A DNA stretch of 5,423 nucleotides from Candidatus Latescibacterota bacterium (GCA_030746455.1 JASLMQ010000259.1:1-5423), one strand, 5' to 3'. Positions 1 through 5,395 are shown, counted from the first letter of the stretch. Numbers and translations are program-made. Notes: generated by a model not told the origin, from the sequence alone.

Positions 1-348
1 TGCGGATCGGAGCTCAGACCCCTGCCGGGCCTGCTGTCCGGGCGGGACTATCTGCTGGTGCTGGCCCTGATCGACGGCAGCGACCGGAAGTACGCGCCCC
101 GGGTGCTGGACACCGTGGCCCAGGTGCTCAAGCTCAAGCGGGGATCGGCAAAGAACGCGCTCCACCGGCTGCGGGCCAAGCTGCGCCAGCTCCTGGAGGC
201 CGAGGCGGCAGCCGGAGAGGGGACGCGGAAGAGGAAGGCGGCCCCGGCAAAAGACCCGGTGCAGGCGTGCGAGCGGATTAAACGCCGTGCCAAGGCCGGC
301 GAGATCTCGTTGGACCAGGCGATCCAGGAGATGGAGGCGTTGAGGTAG
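1..348 (+). CDS. Partial small protein with sigma-region-4-like helix-turn-helix (C-terminal part)
   Basis: The frame is open from the first base of the window to a TAG at 346-348, so the true start lies upstream and 115 residues are visible. Residues about 37-64 (DTVAQVLKLKRGSAKNALHR followed by LRAKLRQLL) match the layout of a sigma-70 region 4 or LuxR-like helix-turn-helix: a first helix with an Ala, a turn, then a recognition helix ending in an HRLRAKLR-type basic run. A basic linker (RKRKAAPAK) follows, then a charged helical tail. By analogy it binds DNA in the cytoplasm, as an ECF-type sigma factor fragment or another small regulator, but no specific family is recognised. The gene abuts the next one with no gap, so the two are probably co-transcribed and translationally coupled. 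GC-rich third positions support coding. A GTG at 58 is an alternative start, but nothing marks it over the open frame before it. Confidence 0.6.
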   Translation, partial: CGSELRPLPGLLSGRDYLLVLALIDGSDRKYAPRVLDTVAQVLKLKRGSAKNALHRLRAKLRQLLEAEAAAGEGTRKRKAAPAKDPVQACERIKRRAKAGEISLDQAIQEMEALR

Positions 349-546
349 ATGGACGGGCGCCAGGCCAGGGGATTCGCACAAGTGCTCATCGCTGAGCTGG
401 TGAGGGCCGACCTGCGGCAGCGCATGCTGCGCCGGGCCGTTGCCCAAACCTGGAGTCTGGGCGACCGGGTGCTTGTGGAGGCGGCACTCGACGAGGTGGC
501 TGAGGAGCTGGAACGCGAGGGCAGGCAGGCGCTGGCGGGGGAATAG
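349..546 (+). CDS. Small helical protein of unknown function (65 aa)
   Basis: The ATG follows the preceding TAG stop without a spare base, and a GAGG stretch lies 3-4 bases before it, so translation is probably re-initiated by ribosomes finishing the upstream gene. The 65-residue product is highly charged and predicted helical: an amphipathic N-terminal half rich in Arg and Leu (FAQVLIAELVRADLRQRMLR), a short break near SLGD, and an acidic helix (VEAALDEVAEELEREGRQAL). There is no signal peptide, membrane segment, cysteine motif or recognisable family. Its place between two proteins with helix-turn-helix-like cores suggests an accessory role in the same regulatory unit; that is inference from position only. 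Coding is supported by tight packing with both neighbours and G/C-biased third positions. Confidence 0.55.
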   Translation: MDGRQARGFAQVLIAELVRADLRQRMLRRAVAQTWSLGDRVLVEAALDEVAEELEREGRQALAGE

Positions 547-550
547 GAGG
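545..550 (+). promoter_or_regulatory. Ribosome binding site AGGAGG
   Basis: A perfect AGGAGG overlaps the TAG stop of the preceding gene and lies 5 bases before the ATG at 556. It fixes the start of the third small gene and supports real translation of a protein that is otherwise unrecognised. Confidence 0.7.
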
Positions 551-555
551 ACGGG

Positions 556-744
556 ATGCTGTCACGCAAGGAGCTGCGCAGGACCTACAGGGTCTACCGG
601 CTGTGCGATGGGTCTCCCAACAAGGCGAGTTCCTTCCTGGGGATCTCGCCCCAGCCCGTTTCGGGCCGCCCGGTCGGGGACATGTGTGCGTGCAAGCGCG
701 CGTCCCAGAAGGCCGCGACGCCATTCGCGAACCTCAGGGCCTAG
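556..744 (+). CDS. Small helix-turn-helix-like protein, possibly truncated (62 aa)
   Basis: The start is set by AGGAGG five bases upstream; the stop is TAG at 742-744. Residues 4-16 (RKELRRTYRVYRL) form a basic helix, and residues 20-38 (SPNKASSFLGISPQPVSGR) look like a helix-turn-helix of the type ...A..LGISPQTVSRR. A proline at residue 34 lies where the recognition helix should begin and would weaken it. After residue 38 the sequence (GRPVGDMCACKRAS and onward) no longer resembles a folded domain. The gene may therefore be the remnant of a longer DNA-binding protein, although neither other frame gives an obvious continuation. It is the last of three closely packed + strand genes and converges on a - strand gene 60 bases away. 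No family is assigned. Confidence 0.45.
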   Translation: MLSRKELRRTYRVYRLCDGSPNKASSFLGISPQPVSGRPVGDMCACKRASQKAATPFANLRA

Positions 745-795
745 CAAGCCAACTGGTGTGCAGCCCACAAGTCTCAGGTAGAGCTGGTGGCTTGC
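744..795. terminator. Weak stem between convergent genes
   Basis: GCAAGCCA at 744-751 is the inverted complement of TGGCTTGC at 788-795, an 8-bp stem with a 36-base loop between two convergent genes. The position suits a shared terminator, but the loop is long and there is no T run on either strand, so an intrinsic terminator is not shown. Confidence 0.25.
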
Positions 796-804
796 CGTGG
801 TCAG

Positions 805-1314
805 CTACATCGATACGTCGCTGCTGTAGGCCCCAGCTACAACCTTCCACTGGCCGTTGATCTTCCGCCAGACGAAAAGGTGCTTCTGGGGGTCTTCTAC
901 CTGGCCGTCCGGGCCTTGGACGATGACCTTGCTCCTGCCGAACTGGTACGCCATATCGCCATTGTCAGACACCACGATTGTCATGGGACCATCTGCAACA
1001 CTCACCAGAGAGCCCAGGAATGCCTCCGTGGCGGCACGCACTCCCTCCTTGCCTCTAATCAGAGGGGGAGTCCCAGGGATCTGTGCCACGAATCCATCGG
1101 CCATGAATCCCATGATTGCATTCAGATCCCTCCGGTTCTCGGCGTCGTACAAGTCCAGAGTGAGTTGGCGGATCTGCTGCTCTTCGGCCCTATGATCAAC
1201 AACACGCCGAGGAGGATCAGAAGCGCAAGCCCCACAGAGAACGAGGATGGGGATGAACACCCGTCGGCAGAATCCTGCGATCTTCTCCCTGGGTATGTCG
1301 ATCTTCGTACTCAT
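805..1314 (-). CDS. Putative lipoprotein with NTF2-like (DUF4440/SnoaL-type) domain
   Basis: The 169-residue product begins with a basic segment (KIAGFCRRVF), then a hydrophobic stretch (residues 19-29) ending in C-G-A-C at 27-30. This resembles a lipoprotein signal with Cys30 as the lipidated residue, although a Cys rather than Leu at -3 is atypical. Residues about 43-165 fit the DUF4440/SnoaL-like NTF2 fold: an N-terminal helix (EEQQIRQLTLDLYDAENRRD), the FMADGFVAQIPGTPPLIRGKEGVRA stretch of helix, strand and helix, then curved-sheet strands ending in HLFVWRKINGQWKVVAGAYSSD. Such domains form small hydrophobic cavities; some are enzymes and many have no known reaction, so no substrate is proposed. 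The start is supported by a GGAG about 8 bases upstream and by an ATGA overlap with the upstream gene, showing translational coupling. The protein would sit on the outer face of the membrane or in the periplasm. Confidence 0.8.
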   Translation of the reverse strand: MSTKIDIPREKIAGFCRRVFIPILVLCGACASDPPRRVVDHRAEEQQIRQLTLDLYDAENRRDLNAIMGFMADGFVAQIPGTPPLIRGKEGVRAATEAFLGSLVSVADGPMTIVVSDNGDMAYQFGRSKVIVQGPDGQVEDPQKHLFVWRKINGQWKVVAGAYSSDVSM

Positions 1315-1520
1315 GGATCAGCTCCGTAAGGTGCTCTGTGAGCAATCTCAAGAACTCTTCGAAGTCGTTGTGGATATTCACGTTGCGTCACCTTCGCCAT
1401 CTCGCGTCTCAGGTCTTCCAGCAGGGACACGCGCTCGTCGCCGGTCAGATGACGCGTCAGATCAATGGCCTTTTCGTCGGGGTTGTGTCGGCCTACCGAA
1501 AGGATTCGCGCGACTTCCAT
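1311..1520 (-). CDS. Small antitoxin-like protein (69 aa)
   Basis: The start chosen is the ATG at 1520, because AGGAGA lies 4 bases before it; an ATG 30 bases further upstream (1550) has no comparable site. The product has a short N-terminal beta-like part (MEVARILSVGRH), then DEKAIDLTRHLTGDERVSLLEDLRREMAKVTQREYPQRLRRVLEIAHR. This resembles a widespread type of 60-80 residue protein built around LTPEER..LLE.LR......YP.RLRRVLRV.., often found next to nucleotidyltransferase-type toxins and annotated as an antitoxin. That assignment is from remembered family pattern, not a search. Here no nucleotidyltransferase follows. Instead its TGA overlaps the ATG of a lipoprotein gene by four bases (ATGA), so the two are translated together. 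It is cytoplasmic, with no membrane segment. Read as an orphan or re-paired antitoxin-like gene. Confidence 0.65.
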   Translation of the reverse strand: MEVARILSVGRHNPDEKAIDLTRHLTGDERVSLLEDLRREMAKVTQREYPQRLRRVLEIAHRAPYGADP

Positions 1521-2008
1521 CGGTTCTCCTGGGGATGCCTCAACCAGCATATACAGGCGGACTGCGCGGCCACCGTGCCGCGAGGGTAGGGAACGGTCCT
1601 CCTCTACTCACAGAATAACTTAGGCGCCCGGAAGCAGGAAATCAAGTGGCGATTTGTGCAGGGAACCACCAGGGGATGAGTAGGGTCGGGGAGGGGAGTC
1701 GAGCAGGTTGGGAGACGTGTGAGACCGCAGCTGCCGAGTCAGGTGCAGGTGGACCCGATGGCCGGGCGGAATGAGTTTGCGAAGGTGCCGCTGGACGCAC
1801 ACGCGGAGAGGTACCCGCGTTCGAACTCCAGCACCTCGCTGGTTGTGAGGCAACGCCCAGGCCTTCCTCCACCTGGATATGCCTTCCTTTCGTGTCTGGA
1901 GCCTGTCCAGGCCGACCGCAGAAATGCCACTGCTAAGGGTCGTAAACAGCGGCCGGGGCGATTTTCGTAGTTCCAGGTTCTGAAGGGTCAAGGCCAGTCT
2001 ACCAGAAC
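1521..2008. other. Gene-free stretch between two minus-strand units
   Basis: No convincing gene is visible in these roughly 490 bases. The frames that stay open have compositions heavy in Ser, Arg, Pro and Leu, with no domain and no ribosome site at their starts. One minus-strand frame (1620-2012) begins at a GTG that overlaps the hydrolase stop as GTGA but lacks an SD and codes for nothing recognisable. Another (about 1739-1850, minus) shows G/C-rich third positions for some 35 codons and could be a gene remnant. An AGGAGG on the minus strand (1598-1603) is not followed by a start codon at a suitable distance. TATTCT (minus, 1612-1617) resembles a -10 box for the downstream operon but lacks a good -35. 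Confidence 0.5.
1525..1530 (-). promoter_or_regulatory. Ribosome binding site AGGAGA deciding the start at 1520
   Basis: On the minus strand AGGAGA is separated by four bases from ATG at 1520-1518. It favours this start over the upstream in-frame ATG at 1550, trimming ten residues (MLVEASPGEP) that do not resemble the rest of the protein. Confidence 0.7.
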
Positions 2009-3544
2009 TCACGAATAATAAATCGCGACACGCACTTGCTGCAGGACCACCTGGGCAGCGGGGTCTTCGCCCTGGGCCCTCTGCACCGTCACCTCCAGCG
2101 CGTTGTCCCCTTTTCGCAGAGCCCCGGTTTCGTATTCGGTGAAGCCCTCCTGATCCTCCGCTTCAGGCGGTAGGGGGTGAGGATTGGCCAGCGCCTGGCC
2201 GTTCAAGCACAGGGAGACCCTCTCCTGATCGGTCCTCTGTTGCCACTGCACCTGCACCGTGACCTTCGATGCAGACTCCGGACGATCGGCGATCTGGATA
2301 TTGAGTTCCGCAACAGCGGGGCCCGATTCTGTGGCAAACGCGAGCGGGAGCTGACCCGGCCAGCAGCTGAGGTCCGGGTTCATGTATCCGTTCTTCAGGT
2401 GCTGGTCAATTTCGTAGAGCTTGCTCATCCGCTCGATTCGACCGGGGTCGCCGACCTCGAGGAATGGCGCATAGTCTTCCGGCTCGATCTCCGAGGCGGC
2501 CCCTGGCGCTTGATGGAAGAAGAAATTGAAGAAGGAGATCCCGTCCGCCCCCTCGTCCCAGTACCGGTAGGCTGCCGCCCGAATGGCTTCCGGCTTGCTG
2601 AAGATGCGCGTGGATCTGCTGAGGCAGCCGTAGACCGGCACCCCATGTTGACGGCCCAGGCGCACCCAGTCCCTCAGCGGGACGGTGAAGGGCATATAGC
2701 CGAACCCACCGATCAGGAGGTCCACCCAGCCTTCCCCGACCCAGGACTCGGCGTCCAGTCCCAGGGACAGTGACAGGGCCGGCGAGTCCGCCACCCGCAT
2801 GGCCAGCAGGATGGGCCGACCGCGCTTCCGGGCGTATTCGTCCACCCGCTGCCGCACCTGCCGCACGAAGTCTGTCATCACGGGAACGTGCTTGCGCTCT
2901 TCGCCGGATCGGAAGTAGAAGGGATGCCGCCCCCAGTCCAATTCGATCCCGTCCAGGTCGTAGCGCTGGCAGGCGCCTTCCACGATTCCCAGATAGTGCG
3001 CCCGCACATCCGGATTCGCATAGTCGAACGACGACCAGGAGAAGTAGTCGCGCGACGCGATCCCTCGGCGATCGTGGACGTCGGCCAGAGGATGCTCCTG
3101 GGTCTGCCCGCGCACCCAGGGCAGGAACCTCTCCTCGAACTCCTCTCGGGTGACGTTGGCTTGCATCCATTCTGGGTGATCGACCTTTGTCTTCCACTGG
3201 TTCCTCCCCATACGCGGCTCAGGATAGAAGCTGGTGTGGCTGTCGTTCATGCGGATGGAGAAGACGAACTCCATGCCGTTCTGGCGCGTGAAGTTGACCA
3301 CATGCTTGAGAGGATCCGGTCCCAACGCCTGGATGTTTTCCGTGGGATAGTTCCAGATGTGCTCTCTCGTGTAGCCGCAATAGAACAGGCTATCCACCTC
3401 CGTTCCCACCAGGCCTTTCATTCGCAGGTCCAGGAACTGGTCAACGGAGTCGAGGCGAGCGGGAAAGCCCGCCCGTCCGAAGGCTGGACCCGAGAGGTCC
3501 TCGGCATCGTTGTTCCAGATGATGCGCCGGCGTCGATCTCGCAC
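2009..3544 (-). CDS. Family-10-like glycosyl hydrolase relative (TIM barrel plus C-terminal beta domain), 511 aa
   Basis: The GTG start at 3544 is set by GGAGGTGA three bases before it, an almost ideal ribosome site; the stop is TGA at 2011-2009. Residues 6-390 read as a TIM barrel like the GHL10 / 'family 10 glycosylhydrolase' and related groups: IIWNNDAEDL at the start (strand 1), FVFSIRMND (93-101), YDLDGIELDWGRHPF (195-209, matching the family's Y..DGIHLD..R.P strand with acidic residues Glu201 and Asp203), ILLAMRV (245-251), VDLLIGGFGY (274-283) and GADGISFFNFFF (332-343). Residues about 400-511 are beta-rich (VSLCLNGQAL, KGDNALEVTVQ) and look like a jelly-roll sugar-binding or accessory domain. 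There is no signal peptide, so it should act in the cytoplasm on small glycosides or oligosaccharides. Hydrolase activity and substrate are unproven, and the barrel's acid/base pair cannot be fixed by eye. It lies 323 bases downstream of the methyltransferase on the same strand. Confidence 0.8.
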   Translation of the reverse strand: MRDRRRRIIWNNDAEDLSGPAFGRAGFPARLDSVDQFLDLRMKGLVGTEVDSLFYCGYTREHIWNYPTENIQALGPDPLKHVVNFTRQNGMEFVFSIRMNDSHTSFYPEPRMGRNQWKTKVDHPEWMQANVTREEFEERFLPWVRGQTQEHPLADVHDRRGIASRDYFSWSSFDYANPDVRAHYLGIVEGACQRYDLDGIELDWGRHPFYFRSGEERKHVPVMTDFVRQVRQRVDEYARKRGRPILLAMRVADSPALSLSLGLDAESWVGEGWVDLLIGGFGYMPFTVPLRDWVRLGRQHGVPVYGCLSRSTRIFSKPEAIRAAAYRYWDEGADGISFFNFFFHQAPGAASEIEPEDYAPFLEVGDPGRIERMSKLYEIDQHLKNGYMNPDLSCWPGQLPLAFATESGPAVAELNIQIADRPESASKVTVQVQWQQRTDQERVSLCLNGQALANPHPLPPEAEDQEGFTEYETGALRKGDNALEVTVQRAQGEDPAAQVVLQQVRVAIYYS

Positions 3545-3547
3545 GGG

Positions 3548-3555
3548 TCACCTCC
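3548..3555 (-). promoter_or_regulatory. Strong ribosome binding site GGAGGTGA
   Basis: On the minus strand GGAGGTGA ends three bases before the GTG at 3544; the GGAGG core is six bases from the start. The eight-base match to the 16S tail makes the GTG start secure and suggests efficient translation of the hydrolase-like protein. Confidence 0.8.
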
Positions 3556-3562
3556 CCTTGAC

Positions 3563-3579
3563 GTAGTCTATGTACTACA
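3563..3579. promoter_or_regulatory. GntR-operator-like palindrome before the hydrolase-like gene
   Basis: Two overlapping dyads lie here: TGTACTACA (3571-3579), a perfect odd palindrome, and GTAGT (3563-3567) paired with ACTAC (3574-3578). The core resembles TNGT..ACNA-type operators bound by FadR-subfamily GntR regulators, common in sugar-acid catabolism. It lies 19-35 bases upstream of the start codon, and a weak minus-strand promoter, TTGGGT (3597-3592), 17 bases, TACATA (3574-3569), would place it over the -10. The operator role is inference; no GntR gene is in the window. Confidence 0.35.
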
Positions 3580-3660
3580 ACGATGTGCCACACCCAATCT
3601 GAGTCGAGCGATTCTCTTCACGAAGAGCGTCCTCCCGCTCCCCCAGGAATCCAGGGCTGC

Positions 3661-3742
3661 TTCCGCTTGCGTCGGGTTGCGGCGGACAGGTCGGAGGGGC
3701 AGGCAAACGCGGACAGGTACAAGAAGGCTGGGGCAAGCGGAA
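3661..3742. repeat. 10-bp inverted repeat TTCCGCTTGC / GCAAGCGGAA
   Basis: TTCCGCTTGC at 3661-3670 is the exact inverted complement of GCAAGCGGAA at 3733-3742, loop 62 bases. The right arm overlaps the left arm of the next inverted repeat, so in a transcript only one of the two stems could form at a time. Confidence 0.5.
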
Positions 3743-3799
3743 CCAGACCCGGAGAACGCTTTTGACAGGAATGGTCGTGGAGGGACTCGCTTGCCCCAG
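3728..3799. repeat. 12-bp perfect inverted repeat CTGGGGCAAGCG / CGCTTGCCCCAG
   Basis: Arms at 3728-3739 and 3788-3799 are perfect inverted complements separated by 48 bases. GTAC occurs outside each arm (3717-3720 and 3803-3806). This could be the fold of a leader RNA of the hydrolase-like gene, or the ends of a small non-autonomous element; no transposase is present and the GTAC copies are not a convincing target duplication. Confidence 0.6.
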
Positions 3800-3843
3800 T
3801 CGGTACATACATAGGCACTCGGGCCTGATCGGCAAGTGACGAC

Positions 3844-3869
3844 GATCACCGATCGCGCAATCGGTGATC
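3844..3869. terminator. Perfect hairpin overlapping the methyltransferase stop codon
   Basis: GATCACCGAT (3844-3853) and ATCGGTGATC (3860-3869) form a perfect 10-bp stem with a 6-base loop. On the minus strand the TGA stop of the methyltransferase (3870-3868) lies at the start of the stem. There is no T run after it, so it may be a weak or Rho-assisted terminator, an mRNA-stabilising 3' hairpin, or a protein-binding dyad. Confidence 0.5.
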
Positions 3870-5322
3870 ACTCTGCGAGCTTTTCGCGGTCATCCAGTAT
3901 CCTGGCGATTCTGGTGCTGACCTCATCGGACAGCGGCTCGACCTGGTGATTGGCCAGGATCTCCTTCACCCGGGCGTTGAGCCTGGCGAACAGGTCCCGG
4001 CCGCCGGCATCCTTCCAGGCGTCGTAGGAGTTGCGATCGAACAACCCGGGCTCCCAGATGCAGCTGCGGAAGTTCTCCACGGTGTGGTCGCTCTCCAGGA
4101 AGTGCCCGCGGGGACCGACCTCGTCGATCACGTCCAGGGCCAGGGTGCGCTCGTTGACCTCGATGCCCCGCGCGATGCGGTTGGTGTAATCCACGATCTC
4201 GTCGCACAGCACGATCAGCTCCATGGATGCGGTCAGCCCGGTGTTGAGGTAGCCCAGGTCGTGCACCAGGTTGCTCCCGCTGAGCCGCGCCAGGAGGATC
4301 TCGTAGGCGGCCTCGGAGGCGGCCTGGGCGTCCAGCGTCTTGGCGTCGCTGGCCCCGGCCAGGCCCCAGATGGGCAGGCCGTAGTGGTGCCCCAGGTCCG
4401 CGAAGGCCGCGAAGGCCATGTGGAACTCCGGGGCCCCGTAGGTGAACATGCTGGTGCGCATGTCCATCACCGAAACGTTGCCGCCGTAGACATAGGGCGA
4501 TCCCGGTCGGGCCAGCTGCAGCACGGTCAGTGCGGCCAGCGTCTCTGCGTTGGCCAGGGCGATCGCCCCCGCGGCGGTCACCGGGCCGGTGGCCCCGGCC
4601 ATCATCCCGCTGGGCACGGTCACCGGCAGGGACTTCTCGGCGCAGAAGAGGATCATCTCCAGGGCGTCGCGGGTGTAGACCAGGGGGCTCACCGGCTCGG
4701 TATAGAGCAGGCAGCGCGGCCCGAGCCGGAGGAGGTCCTCGTCCCCGCCGGCGGAGGCCAGGGCGATCTCGTAGATCGGGCGGATGTCCTTGTCGCCCTG
4801 GGCGGTGAAGACGATCGGCTTCACCGTTCCCTCGAGCATGGCCGCGTACTGGTGAACGAAGGAGCTGGTCCCCGGACATTCCTTGGCGATGCCCATGGAC
4901 ATCACGAAATCTATGTTGGGCAGGCCGTCACAGAGCCGGGCGATGGTCCTCACCGAATTGCGGTCGGTGCTCACCAGCTCGCCGGACTCGGGGTCCACGT
5001 AGGTCGGTGTGTCCGAGCCCGTGCCGAAGTAGGAGCGATCCCCGCACAGGTCCACGGCGGGGTCACCTCTGCGGTCGTGGAGCAGCACCCTTTGCGGCGC
5101 GCTGGCCAGCGCGCGCGTGACCACCCAGGCCGGGATCCAGACCCGGGCGCCGGAGACCGCAGCCCCCGCCTCGGCCACGAGGTCGCGCGCGTCGGCGTGT
5201 TCCATCACGATGCCCGTCCTGGAAAGGATCTCCAGGCTGGCCAGGTGGATGTCCTCGATCTGCGCGTCGCTCAGCAGACGGAATCGCACACCACGTCTCA
5301 GATCAGCGGATTTCCGAGTCAT
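3868..5322 (-). CDS. MttB-family corrinoid-dependent methyltransferase, non-pyrrolysine (COG5598)
   Basis: The 484-residue product is full length for the trimethylamine methyltransferase (MttB) superfamily. Seen features: the N-terminal helix LSDAQIEDIHLASLEILSRTGIVMEH; SYFGTGSDTPTYVDPESGE (97-115); TEPVSPLVYTRDALEMILFC; PSGMMAGATGPVTAAGAIALANAE (237-260); YGAPEFHMAFAAFADLGHHYGLPIWGLAGASDAK (295-328); and the family C-terminal block GHFLESDHTVENFRSCIWEPGLFDRNSYDAW (406-436). Pyrrolysine-containing MttB reads an in-frame UAG at about residue 334; the matching place here is Ala324 (GCC, 4353-4351), and no internal UAG occurs. The protein belongs with MtgB-like members, which move a methyl group from glycine betaine or similar quaternary amines to a cognate corrinoid protein in the cytoplasm. 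The substrate is not determined. No corrinoid protein or reactivase is in the window. The start has AAGAGGA 8 bases upstream. It is the promoter-proximal gene of the right block. Confidence 0.9.
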   Translation of the reverse strand: MTRKSADLRRGVRFRLLSDAQIEDIHLASLEILSRTGIVMEHADARDLVAEAGAAVSGARVWIPAWVVTRALASAPQRVLLHDRRGDPAVDLCGDRSYFGTGSDTPTYVDPESGELVSTDRNSVRTIARLCDGLPNIDFVMSMGIAKECPGTSSFVHQYAAMLEGTVKPIVFTAQGDKDIRPIYEIALASAGGDEDLLRLGPRCLLYTEPVSPLVYTRDALEMILFCAEKSLPVTVPSGMMAGATGPVTAAGAIALANAETLAALTVLQLARPGSPYVYGGNVSVMDMRTSMFTYGAPEFHMAFAAFADLGHHYGLPIWGLAGASDAKTLDAQAASEAAYEILLARLSGSNLVHDLGYLNTGLTASMELIVLCDEIVDYTNRIARGIEVNERTLALDVIDEVGPRGHFLESDHTVENFRSCIWEPGLFDRNSYDAWKDAGGRDLFARLNARVKEILANHQVEPLSDEVSTRIARILDDREKLAE

Positions 5323-5330
5323 CGTCGGTA

Positions 5331-5336
5331 TCCTCT
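5331..5336 (-). promoter_or_regulatory. Ribosome binding site AGAGGA of the methyltransferase
   Basis: On the minus strand AGAGGA lies eight bases before ATG at 5322, a normal spacing, and supports this start. Confidence 0.55.
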
Positions 5337-5345
5337 TGCATTTCT

Positions 5346-5374
5346 CTTCTTTGCCAGTGACCTGGAATTGTCAA
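5346..5374 (-). promoter_or_regulatory. Candidate promoter of the methyltransferase
   Basis: The minus strand reads a perfect -35 TTGACA (5374-5369), a 17-base spacer and a poor -10 AAGAAG (5351-5346), leaving a short leader before the SD. An alternative -35 TTGACT (5409-5404) lies further upstream, next to the palindrome. The -35 is good but no -10 is strong, so an activator or a different sigma factor could be involved. Confidence 0.3.
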
Positions 5375-5385
5375 GTGCGTATGAT
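5357..5385 (+). promoter_or_regulatory. Candidate promoter of a divergent gene beyond the window
   Basis: GTGACC (5357-5362), 17 bases, TATGAT (5380-5385) fit a sigma-70-type promoter on the + strand with a good -10 and a weak -35. Transcription would begin within or beside the palindrome at 5386-5395. Confidence 0.4.
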
Positions 5386-5395
5386 CGACCGGTCG
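5386..5395. promoter_or_regulatory. Operator-like palindrome CGACCGGTCG
   Basis: CGACCGGTCG is a perfect 10-bp palindrome. CGTATGA occurs before it (5378-5384) and again overlapping its end (5394-5400), a 16-base period, and GTCAAG occurs at 5370-5375 and 5405-5410. It lies just after the + strand -10 box and upstream of the minus-strand gene, where a TetR-type repressor could block both promoters. The family is a guess from the ACCGGT core. Confidence 0.4.

Larger units (their letters stand above)
3545..3867. other. Structured intergenic region between the two large minus-strand genes
   Basis: These 323 bases contain no supportable gene: open frames here are Ser/Arg/Pro-rich and lack ribosome sites. 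The content is instead regulatory or structural. From right to left (the direction of transcription of both neighbours) it holds a hairpin at the methyltransferase stop, a 12-bp inverted repeat, a second inverted repeat sharing an arm with the first, a direct repeat GCGGACAGGT (3682-3691 and 3709-3718), a short CTCTTC/GAAGAG hairpin near 3613-3626, and the palindrome and SD of the hydrolase-like gene. Confidence 0.5.

Noticed and set aside
787..1329. A 180-codon + strand open frame opposite the NTF2-like lipoprotein gene
   Set aside because: No SD, and the minus-strand product has a signal-like N-terminus and a clear NTF2-like pattern.
1521..1550. Ten-residue N-terminal extension of the antitoxin-like protein from an ATG at 1550
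   Set aside because: The ATG at 1520 has AGGAGA at good spacing, whereas 1550 has no ribosome site.
1815..1835. GTTCGAACTCC, resembling a tRNA T-loop
   Set aside because: The flanking bases do not form a five-pair T stem and no acceptor, D or anticodon arm could be found on either strand.
1620..2012. A 130-codon minus-strand open frame starting with GTG that overlaps the hydrolase stop as GTGA
   Set aside because: No SD before the GTG (the upstream bases are AT-rich coding sequence), composition rich in Ser/Arg/Pro/Leu, no domain, and third positions not G/C-biased over most of its length.
3728..3799. A miniature transposable element bounded by the 12-bp inverted repeat
   Set aside because: Only 72 bases long, no clear target duplication (GTAC copies lie at unequal distances from the arms) and no second copy in the window. 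Kept as an inverted repeat only.
2888..3814. A 308-codon + strand open frame opposite the hydrolase-like gene
   Set aside because: It runs antisense to a well-supported gene and its translation lacks domain features.
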